Positions 40,601 through 45,900 of a stretch of 64,000 bases of DNA are shown here, one piece after another. The notes beneath the pieces were generated by a model. The model ran no database searches, was not told the origin of the DNA, and saw only the letters and a program-made list of their open reading frames with translations. Made by a program: the position numbers and the translations under genes. Each line of letters begins with the position of its first letter. Position 1 is the first letter of the stretch. Source of the stretch: Branchinecta lynchi (Eukaryota; Arthropoda; Branchiopoda; Anostraca; Branchinectidae); NCBI GenBank assembly GCA_023053575.1, contig JAKZAP010000014.1:6758001-6822000 (forward strand). The letters run 5' to 3'.

Positions 40601-42409
40601 AAAAAGCGAAGCTTCAAACGTCAGTACCTAGAACAAAGTTAAACTAAGCGCCGCAGGCAAAATCTTTTAAATCGGCTTTTTTGGGGAAAAAAATTTAGCT
40701 ATACCTACCATACGAGTCTAGCTTTTAACGTGTTTCATACCCCACAAAATTGAATCCTAAAAAACACCTCTCTTCCAAATAAAGAATACTACAAAATGCG
40801 GCGCATGCGAAATTTTGTGTATACTAACTGTAATGCGTCAGCTGAGATTGTTCCTTTGATGTAAATTCATATATTTAAATTCACATATTCGGTTTTTCGT
40901 TTCAACCTTTGCTAAAAAGCGATGCTTCCAACGACTGTTCCAAGAACAAGTTAAAGTAAGCGCCGCAGGCGAAATTTTTTAAATCGGCCTGTTTTCCGGA
41001 AAAATTTAGCTGTACCTACCATACAAGTTTTAGCTTTAACGTCTTTCAGACCCCCGAAGATTTGAATCCTAAAACGCCAACTAAATAAAACAGCGTTCTT
41101 CCGAATAGAGAATACTACAAAATGCGCAGCAGAAATTTTGTGATTGTTCCTTTGATGTAAATTCATATATTTAAATTCACATATTCGGCTTTTCGTTTCA
41201 ACTTTCGCTAAAAAGCGAATCCAAAACAAGTTGAACTAAGCAACGCCGCCGAAATTTTTTTAAATCTGTGTTATTTCCGGAAAAATTGCACCCGACAAAT
41301 GTTTGCAGAATTTGATTTTTTACGTATAAAAAGACCCGATCTGCCGACAAGAATACCGACGCGCGACAAAAGCATTCAAAATTGGATTTCTTCTGTGTTT
41401 TGCCCGACAAGACCGTAATGAACTTTATTCTTTAAATGGAAATAGAAGCCGATGTACCGACGAAACTAGAACTTCCGGCATGCGCCCGATACAAATTTAC
41501 AGAATTTGATTTTTTTTTTTTTTTCATGTAGAAAGAATCCGATATGGTTAAACAATATCTACTACGACTTAATTCAATTCTAAAACAACGCCCAGGTTTT
41601 TGACTTGTATTAAAATATTTTCATCATTTGGTCGCTGATACTGAAGGTCTTACTGTAGGGGTTCCTGCGGGTCTAACTCTAGCCGCTTGGCTATGAAGAA
41701 AACTTCTTGTGGAGGTCCACTTTTTAAACAACAAATATACTCGAAATCAATTAAGCTGTCCGATCTAATTACTTCACCAAAGAACTGACAAACAGCGGAC
41801 AAGAGCCGGCACAGGGAGCTGCTCCCTTATACCTTACTACTTTGGACTGCTGCTTCTCATCCCGTCCTTGGCAATGGCTGAGGCGGAAAAACTGACCTCA
41901 CAACAAGTACAGTAAGCAGCTTACCTCGCTGAACATATCATCGAGTAGCATCACTCTAACTATCTGGATGGTTAAGCTGTTTCCCACTGAACTGTGCTGA
42001 AACATCTTGGATACCTAGAACGACACATCTGTGAGCTCGACATTTACAGGATGGACACCACACTTTTTATTTCGACGGAAGAAATTGAGTTAATTAAACT
42101 GAAAGGAAGTGAAGCCCAGATATCATTTCTTGCTGGTTTACTACTGCAGCTACGGGGTTTTCTTTGTACCCATGATGCGGAGCAGTGTATTTGTGAAAAA
42201 AGAGGACTTACTGAATTCATCAGCGTGAGCAGGTATGACACTAGGTCATCGTTTGCGTAAAACTCCGACATCGTAGCATCAGCAACAACTAGTAGCTCAA
42301 TAAACCGGGGGCTGCTAACGGACCTCTTTCCAATAGCATTTCCTTTCTCAGGATAAGACACGACGAGAATCACAGAAATAAGCAAACTCAGTTTCAGAGA
42401 TTTTGCCAT
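19423..42409 (-). CDS. ADAMTS-type secreted zinc metalloprotease, complete, 16 coding exons, no prodomain
   Basis: Secreted extracellular-matrix protease. Exons (minus): 42409-42212, 42014-41925, 40310-40186, 36621-36472, 35207-35064, 32481-32337, 31295-31194, 27730-27521, 26189-26084, 26000-25873, 24869-24746, 24640-24517, 23599-23482, 22316-22173, 20171-20044, 19639-19423. Every junction is GT/AG and in phase; the sum is 2253 nt, or 750 residues. Domains: signal peptide (about 1-20); reprolysin catalytic domain (about 33-235) with zinc motif HELGHNLGMPH (183-193) and Met-turn Met209; disintegrin-like (about 240-318); TSP1-1 (WGEWSHW at 339-345); cysteine-rich (about 389-505); spacer (about 506-610); TSP1-2 and TSP1-3 (about 618-735). 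ADAMTS proteins normally carry a prodomain of about 200 residues with a furin site. Here the catalytic domain follows the signal peptide almost directly after a GKR dibasic. The neighbour is ARS2, divergent, 470 bp away. Substrate unknown. Confidence 0.93.
20044..20171 (-). CDS. ADAMTS-type protease, exon 15: second half of TSP1-2
   Basis: Short exon needed by phase between exons 14 and 16. Acceptor catcttccag, donor AAG|GTTAGC. It encodes [18 protein letters not shown] and [10 protein letters not shown], the cysteine pattern that completes TSP1-2. It leaves two bases that the next exon completes. Confidence 0.85.
20385..20850. repeat. degenerate ~149-bp tandem repeat, about three units
   Basis: CTTAAAGTAGAAATGAAGCC at 20424 and 20573 with similar flanks (CTGATTCCGAATATGCC). 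A third unit to about 20850 is more diverged. In the ADAMTS intron between exons 14 and 15. Confidence 0.6.
20893..21885. other. ADAMTS intron between exons 14 and 15; no gene recognised
   Basis: Contains a 42-codon frame with splice-like edges at about 20890-21018 (minus) that does not fit the ADAMTS phase or TSP1 pattern. Otherwise AT-rich. Confidence 0.4.
21890..22072 (+). repeat. short dispersed repeat with paired long G runs, copy 2
   Basis: Same element as 4495-4668 on the other strand. G runs at 21917-21957 (interrupted) and 22045-22057 flank CAGATCAGAGGGAAAAGCCT-like sequence. G-quadruplex-prone. In the ADAMTS intron after exon 14. Confidence 0.7.
22173..22316 (-). CDS. ADAMTS-type protease, exon 14: spacer end and start of TSP1-2
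   Basis: Acceptor cttttctag, donor CAG|GTAAAC, 48 codons. It ends with [18 protein letters not shown], the first half of the second TSP1 repeat. Confidence 0.92.
22478..23440. mobile_element. MITE, GAGCGTGTTCCA family, copy 3, interrupted
   Basis: One end (TAGTTACTATTAGTTACTAT and AGAGCGTGTCC) lies at 22478-22555. The other end (GACGTCATGCGTAGTAACTA, then GAACACGCTC) lies at about 23300-23440. The ~750 bp between holds unrelated AT-rich DNA with no gene. In an ADAMTS intron, adjacent to exon 13. Confidence 0.5.
23482..23599 (-). CDS. ADAMTS-type protease, exon 13: spacer domain
   Basis: Acceptor tccttgcag, donor TGG|GTAAGT. It encodes beta-rich spacer sequence with YYSRDVDTG and ISGPLETEL, comparable to the Y.R......GP...L part of ADAMTS spacers. 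Confidence 0.88.
23681..24068. mobile_element. foldback element, ~145-bp inverted arms
   Basis: CACTGTCAGAAGTTTCATAA begins the left arm and its complement ends the right. The arms (about 23681-23830 and 23916-24068) match over roughly 145 bp with scattered differences. No coding capacity. In an ADAMTS intron. Confidence 0.75.
24086..24438. mobile_element. MITE, TIR CCCTCATAAAAT family, copy 1
   Basis: Ends CTTCATAAAATC and …AATTTTATGAAG. The interior matches, in reverse, the copies at 26234 and 32711 (shared GATCTCACGTG and GCCTAATCGCT motifs). In an ADAMTS intron. Confidence 0.7.
24517..24640 (-). CDS. ADAMTS-type protease, exon 12: spacer domain
   Basis: Acceptor cttcttttag, donor TTT|GTAAGT. 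Spacer-domain strands ([14 protein letters not shown]), matching the IP.GA..I.I. motif in position although the sequence is divergent. Confidence 0.88.
24746..24869 (-). CDS. ADAMTS-type protease, exon 11: end of cysteine-rich domain
   Basis: Acceptor tttttccag, donor TCAG|GTGAGA. It encodes [18 protein letters not shown] followed by SGTGRTC, the GCD....S...D.CGVC..DG..C signature. Confidence 0.95.
25492..25551 (-). ncRNA. hammerhead ribozyme copy, core-mutated
   Basis: Same architecture. CTGACGA and stem II are intact, but GAA reads TAA, so the position of the general-base guanine (G12) is U. Predicted inactive. Lies in an ADAMTS intron on the ADAMTS sense strand; the repeat extends to about 25454-25590. 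Confidence 0.6.
25873..26000 (-). CDS. ADAMTS-type protease, exon 10: cysteine-rich domain
   Basis: Acceptor atttttag, donor AAG|GTCTGT. It encodes [17 protein letters not shown] and VCINGLCK, the CxLxC and DGTPC...CI.G.C motifs of the cysteine-rich domain. Confidence 0.94.
26084..26189 (-). CDS. ADAMTS-type protease, exon 9: end of TSP1 / cysteine-rich start
   Basis: Acceptor ctttgcag, donor CAAG|GTAAGA. It encodes [11 protein letters not shown] and W.PVY, the classic RxxQC.AFN motif of ADAMTS proteins. Confidence 0.95.
26234..26643. mobile_element. MITE, CCCTCATAAAAT family, copy 2
   Basis: Starts CCCCTCATAAAATTCC and ends GGATTTTAATGAAG. Opposite orientation to 24086-24438. Sits immediately upstream of ADAMTS exon 9. 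Confidence 0.7.
26757..27340. repeat. dispersed TCCGG-type repeat, copy in ADAMTS intron; no gene
   Basis: Starts with AAGACCAAAGGTTTCGATGG (also at about 13560, with variants, and in reverse at about 34460). It continues with three ~125-bp modules containing GGCCGGATTCCGG.CGAA and GGGAGAAAATAA. Confidence 0.65.
27521..27730 (-). CDS. ADAMTS-type protease, exon 8: first TSP1 repeat
   Basis: Acceptor tatttcag, donor GAG|GTTAGC, 70 codons. It starts WCIQGKC, then a central TSP1 repeat with [17 protein letters not shown] (WxxWxxW mannosylation/heparin motif and CSxTCGGG). Confidence 0.96.
27751..28192. mobile_element. MITE with TTAA duplication (piggyBac-type), copy 1
   Basis: TIR AGTTTAACTGAAAAG at both ends, flanked by TTAA at 27747-27750 and 28193-28196. 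TTAA target duplication is the piggyBac hallmark. It lies 20 bp upstream of ADAMTS exon 8 on the minus strand, next to its acceptor. Confidence 0.75.
28205..29100. repeat. dispersed TCCGG-type repeat with CCGTCTGT leader; no gene
   Basis: Opens with a GTCCGTCTGTCCGTACGTCC run (28240-28290). Modules with CCGGAATC[TC]GGCCAAAACCGGAA and AAGGAGACATG[CT]TGAA follow at ~130-bp spacing, leading directly into the 289-bp tandem array. Confidence 0.65.
29101..30920. repeat. tandem array, ~289-bp unit, about five and a half copies, with long G runs
   Basis: GAACGGGTGATCGGAT recurs at 29336, 29624, 29913, 30204 (variant), 30488 and 30780, a spacing of 284-292 bp. Units are highly similar. They contain a GATGAAACTTG-type motif twice and a G homopolymer of about 8 to 20 bases that differs in length between units. 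A CTGTCCGTCCGTCGGT-type leader at 29140-29170 starts the array. In the ADAMTS intron between exons 7 and 8. Confidence 0.9.
31194..31295 (-). CDS. ADAMTS-type protease, exon 7: disintegrin-like domain
   Basis: Acceptor ttcttacag, donor AAG|GTAGGA, 34 codons. It encodes [12 protein letters not shown] and ADGTECGK, the C..LWC and DGT.CG motifs shared by ADAMTS proteins. Confidence 0.93.
31355..31560. repeat. dispersed repeat with AGAGAGTGA motif, copy 1
   Basis: Starts AGGGTTGCCACACCGAA and contains TCACTGCTGGAAAAATGACA; about 200 bp similar to 34600-34815. In the ADAMTS intron between exons 6 and 7. Confidence 0.55.
31730..32160 (+). mobile_element. LINE 3' fragment, decayed
   Basis: Broken frames contain [15 protein letters not shown] and [10 protein letters not shown], the WN.LP..I......F...LK..L pattern that ends many LINE ORF2 proteins. 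Ends in an A-rich stretch near 32130-32160. In the ADAMTS intron between exons 6 and 7. Confidence 0.55.
32337..32481 (-). CDS. ADAMTS-type protease, exon 6: disintegrin-like domain
   Basis: Acceptor tttcaacag, donor GAG|GTTAGT. It encodes the end of the catalytic domain and [12 protein letters not shown], the ADAMTS [LP]G..YDA..QC motif that opens the disintegrin-like domain. Confidence 0.92.
32711..33079. mobile_element. MITE, CCCTCATAAAAT family, copy 3
   Basis: Starts CCCTCATAAAATTCC and ends GGATTTTATGAGGG; same interior as copies 1 and 2. Followed by a 34-bp tandem duplication (33085-33150) containing GCGCTGAAGCCTGCTCCGCC. Confidence 0.75.
33580..34470. repeat. dispersed TCCGG-type repeat; no gene
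   Basis: Same order of blocks as 28205-29100 (TGTCCGTTTGTGAGCACGAT, CCTACATTTAGGGGTGGGGG, then TTTTCTCGCCGGACAAGT modules). It ends with the AAACCTTTGATCTTGTT terminus. Confidence 0.65.
34600..34815. repeat. dispersed repeat with AGAGAGTGA motif, copy 2
   Basis: Starts AGGGTTGCCACATCGAA and contains TTACTGCTGGAAAATGACAC; the partner of 31355-31560 in the same orientation. Confidence 0.55.
35064..35207 (-). CDS. ADAMTS-type protease, exon 5: third zinc ligand and Met-turn
   Basis: Acceptor ccatttag, donor AGA|GTATGA. It starts NLGMPHD, completing HExxHxxGxxHD, and contains FLMARSL (Met-turn, Met209) and the WSDCSR motif of the end of the catalytic domain. Confidence 0.95.
35220..35640. repeat. 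inverted repeat next to ADAMTS exon 5
   Basis: TATCCAACCTCGAAATT… (from 35225, plus) resembles the reverse complement of 35530-35635 (TTCCAACCTCGAATTTG…). The matching frames [13 protein letters not shown] and [13 protein letters not shown] reflect DNA similarity, not a protein. Decayed foldback. Confidence 0.45.
35641..36471. other. ADAMTS intron between exons 4 and 5; no gene recognised
   Basis: No recognised transposon. Short open frames only. Confidence 0.4.
36472..36621 (-). CDS. ADAMTS-type protease, exon 4: zinc-binding helix
   Basis: Acceptor cccttgcag, donor CAA|GTAAGC. Cysteine-rich segment, then TVAHELGH, which carries the first two zinc-binding histidines and the catalytic glutamate. 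The codon after the second histidine is split to the next exon. Confidence 0.95.
37200..38930. repeat. decayed copy of the 289-bp repeat family within another element
   Basis: Contains the same motifs as 29101-30920 (GTGATCGGATCTTAATGAAA, CCGGATCCGGTGACA, GATCGGGATGAAAC) in about three diverged units. It starts with a GGTC microsatellite (37348-37372). The borders (AGTCGGT and AAAACAGTC motifs, 37200-37290 and 38770-38880) resemble each other in inverse and also resemble 16100-16400. Confidence 0.7.
38931..40185. other. ADAMTS intron between exons 3 and 4; no gene recognised
   Basis: AT-rich DNA with chance frames (for example 39577-39897) lacking codon-like composition. Confidence 0.4.
40186..40310 (-). 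CDS. ADAMTS-type protease, exon 3
   Basis: Acceptor gtttccag, donor ACG|GTTTGT. It encodes [11 protein letters not shown] and [10 protein letters not shown], the conserved FCxWQ and HDxAVLLTR blocks of ADAMTS catalytic domains. It ends with two bases over. Confidence 0.9.
40371..41540. mobile_element. hAT-like element or fragment, related to 51576-52921
   Basis: Begins CAGGGGCGTCACTAGCC and a G run. The interior has three related blocks, two of them sharing AAGCGCCGCAGGC and all sharing repeated GCTAAAAAGCGA-type sequence (about 40590, 40900, 41200). The right end and duplication are not identified. In an ADAMTS intron beside exon 3. Confidence 0.45.
41925..42014 (-). CDS. ADAMTS-type protease, exon 2
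   Basis: Acceptor cgttctag, donor GAG|GTAAGC, 30 codons. It encodes the catalytic-domain helix/strand with [18 protein letters not shown], equivalent to the IGNAINIVVVR block of ADAMTS proteases. Confidence 0.9.
42212..42409 (-). CDS. ADAMTS-type protease, exon 1: signal peptide and start of catalytic domain
   Basis: ATG at 42409 opens a hydrophobic signal peptide ([11 protein letters not shown]). A GKR basic site follows, then immediately [12 protein letters not shown], the first beta strand of the ADAMTS catalytic domain. Donor TCA|GTAAGT, phase 0. Confidence 0.9.
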
Positions 42410-42879
42410 TTTCTAAGTTAATAGTTTCACGTAATACGGCTACATTGACTGCGGGTATGATTCGATTTCATAAGAGGATCAAAACGTCTGAGCCTGCACT
42501 TGAATATTCATGTTTCCATCGGATAAAACAAAAAAAACATCCTTAGATTTTGCACGTTGGAACTGCTTGCAAAACAGTGATTTTGAAAAATATTCTGTCC
42601 TCGTATATGGAAAATATTTATTTTGTGCTTCATGTTCTATGAATTTTTTTTAACAACTCAGTGATACAAATTATTCTCCAGTTCTTCGCTAGTTCCTCGT
42701 GGTTTCCATCTTCTTGTGTTTTGTCTTTACAAGCTATTATACGGTTATAGTCAGCGTCGTCTCGGCCGATAGCAGGTATTCCCCACGTTCATCACCAAGT
42801 AATTCCTTCTTATCATTAATATCATCATCTTCACTATCAACTTTAATTCTGTTTTATTTCATTATTTTTGTTCACTAAA
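42410..42879. promoter_or_regulatory. head-to-head intergenic region, candidate bidirectional promoter
   Basis: The 470 bp between the ADAMTS start codon (minus strand) and the ARS2 start codon (plus strand) must hold both 5' UTRs and core promoters unless upstream exons were missed. No clear TATA box is seen. Housekeeping genes such as ARS2 are often divergently paired. Transcription starts are not determined. Confidence 0.5.
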
Positions 42880-42989
42880 ATGGGAGACAGTGATGATGAC
42901 CAAAAGTCACGAGGAAGGGATAAATTCCGAGGAGAAAGAAGTGAATTTAGCAGAGGTGGTTCTTCCCGGAATGACTATGGAGATGACAG
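42880..42989 (+). CDS. Ars2: ARS2 exon 1 (start codon)
   Basis: ATG in context actaaaATGGG opens [20 protein letters not shown], the start shared by animal ARS2. Donor CAG|GTTGGT, two bases over. Confidence 0.93.
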
Positions 42990-45900
42990 GTTGGTACTGG
43001 TAGGCTATCTGGGTTTTTGCTTTTTTTAGTGTTAGGCTCACTTCATTCTCAGTCAGACTTAGTAGGTTTAGCTAAATGGTGGTATTATTTTATGCAGATC
43101 TAAGCTAACTTAAGATATACAGTAGAGGTATGCTTATGTGAACACGTTTTTAACTGTTCCACTACCTTGGCTTTCTTACTTGCATATAAAAAAGTAAAAT
43201 GGGAAAGAAAAATACCAAACTTGATATCAGCAAACATCCAACTATTGCAGGGTTATTCTGGCACAAACTTGAAGCAGAAATTCAATTAACTTTCTTTGAT
43301 TTTGAATTTCTTAAAAAGGTCCTTCCTCTTTTAAGGCATCTGACGTTTCGGACCGCCATCTTCTCCATTGAAAGTGCGTTCCTCGCGGGAAACTTTTCAA
43401 ATTACAAAAAGCAAACCAGGTGTCAACTGAGTCACTTTCATAGGTGAATTACCAAAATATTCAAAAAGCAACAAAAGCGACAGCGTGAGTGATTATTACT
43501 AGTGTTTTTGGAAAAAAATGCCTGGTTTGGGTTTTAGTATTTTTTTCGCGCTACCGAGGACGACGGCAGCGCTTCTCAAGAATCACTGATTTGCTCCCCG
43601 ACCAAGTCCGTGATTCTCGAGAAGCGCTGCCGTCTTCCTCGGAAGCTGCAGTGCAAAAACGGATGTAGAAAGAATCAGTCCGGAATCTGCCAAGAAGTGG
43701 ACCTATAGCATGCAACAAAAACGAGGCTCAGGTGTCAGCTGAGTCACTTTCATAGATGAATTAGCAGAATATTAAAAAATCGGCAAAAGCGTGAGTGATT
43801 ATTACTAGTGTTCTTAGGAAAAAATGCCTGGTTTGGGTTTTAGTTTTTTCATCGGCGATCATTCACTGTTAGCAGACGTTCACATAAGCATACCTCTACT
43901 GTATGTTGTTTGTTGTTGTTGTTAGAAGTTGGCGTATTAGAGCTTACAGTTGAATGACTTTCATTTTCTTCTTTTCCTAGCATTCTTGGCTCCTTTCCTT
44001 TGTAGAGGTGGTGAGGGGGTCAGAATTCTTTTCGGATTTTTCCCTAGATCTTGCATTTCTTCTTCTTCACTTTCCTGCTCATTTTCCTCTGATTCCAATG
44101 AGCTGTCACTCATTTTTGAAAATCTTGACTAGTTTCAAAACAGTGGCTTTCTTCTTTGGGCTGAGGATCGTCGTACTGATGATTGTTTTACATAGGGTGG
44201 TCACTAGTTTAGTCAGGGTGTCCAAGCTCTTTTGGATGGATCTTACTTCATCGCTGGGAGAAGGAGCTTGGGCTGTAGAACGATCAAGCGCAATGATTGG
44301 TGATCCGCTAGAAGACGGGTTAACCAGATGAGAGACCACTGTGTTTTTAGCCAGACCAGCTGTAAGAGCATCTTTGTGTGAAATCCCTTTGGAATATGAT
44401 GACCTCAGGGTGTCTAGTCTTGATCTGAACAAAGGGCAATCCTTGCTGCTGGCAGTATGAAGCCCTGAACAGTTGGCACATTTCACCTTTTGATCCTCTT
44501 TTACAGTGTCCTTCTGAGGGCATGACATCAATGAGTATTTTCCTGAACAGATCAGGCATCTTTCGGCAGACCAGCAATTGGCTGCTGTGTGTCCAAACTT
44601 CTGACACTTGAAGCATCTAATGGGGTTTGGAACAAACTGTTTCACGGAAAACAAAGCTCCCCAAATAGGGATTTTGATAGGGAATACTACTTCAAGAGTG
44701 AACTCTACTACAACCGAGAAGGTTGGAGCAACCAAACCAAACTTTCCGGGATTCAACACTTCCACCCTCCCAACAAGAGGGTGGAGTTTGGAATCAACAA
44801 CAATCTCATCAGGATCATCTACAATCTGTCTAGGAACAAAAAAGATCCCTTTTCTGTTCCTGATCTTTCCAGAACTGTCTCTAGCTAGTTTCTCGAATAC
44901 TACCTCTATTTCGTTCACGTTAACCTCTTTCAATGCTAGAATCTTATCCGCCACCAACTCAATTCTCGGGACTATTTCAAAAGAGCCACCAGGGCCAAGT
45001 CTAGACAAAACAGAACCGTAGTTCTTGTCCACCAGTTTAAACAGTGTCTTCCCAAGGTAGCCAATTGCAGTCCTAGGGAGAGGAACTCTCTCACAATTTG
45101 GGGTCTTTCCACGAGCTATGATTCGGGGAGCATGGTTGAAATTTTCTCCCCCGTCGACATCTTGACTGGGACAGGGCAGACCAGGCTGCGCCATCCTAGC
45201 CTGAACAAACTCAAACAAACCACCAATATACACCTATAAAAACTCAGACAATTACTAACAATACAAACAGAAAAGAACACTCCAGGGAGTACAACCAACA
45301 ACTAAGACACCAGAATTCACTTTAAAAAAATTGTTTTGAGCATATCACCATGCACTTTGAGCGAAAAATCGACAGGACAAAAAATACAAATCTTATCCAC
45401 CGATCGTCTTTTCTTCCTCCCTCTACCTCTACTGTATTACAAAATTCGTATGAAAATCACGCTTTTTTTGCTGTTTCTTGACACCACTGTTGCCAAACAA
45501 GAATGCTCCACTTGATTTTCACATTTTCTGCCCAAAACTATATTCACGGGCGGTCCTTTTTGTGCTCAGATAATCACAGGCAGTCACGCATACACTCGGG
45601 CGGCTTCATTTCGGTTTTGACACTTCTGGTGGTTTGTGCTGCTGATGGCAATAAGGCGTTTTTTAGCGGTTCTTCTGTTTGTCAACTGTGTTGACCAACA
45701 AACTACTGTTGTCCGCCAAAACGTCCCTGTTGATCAACAGAGGTGAATCTTCGCCAGAACGCTCTGTTTAAAAAATCTGGCTGATTACTCCACAAATTGA
45801 CAAACAGACTTGACCAACAACACTTTCAGTTGCTGGTCAGTTTGACCAACAATAGTCGCGTTTTTTACAGATCGACTGGCGATTGGGACTTGTTCCCGGT

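Larger units (their letters stand above)
43903..45350 (-). mobile_element. ORF1-only LINE insertion with AAC-repeat tail
   Basis: Contains an intact gag-like ORF (45194-44106) and a short overlapping ORF (44113-43961). About 45 bp of 3' UTR follow, and then an (AAC)n tail at about 43905-43926. No ORF2 (endonuclease/RT) remnant lies between ORF1 and the tail. This resembles half-LINE elements that retain ORF1 alone. Antisense within ARS2 intron 1. The 5' end is not defined. Confidence 0.6.

Noticed and set aside
45195..45233. Longer start for the LINE ORF1 at 45233
   Set aside because: The extension begins with GTG; the first ATG is at 45194, so the shorter form is preferred.
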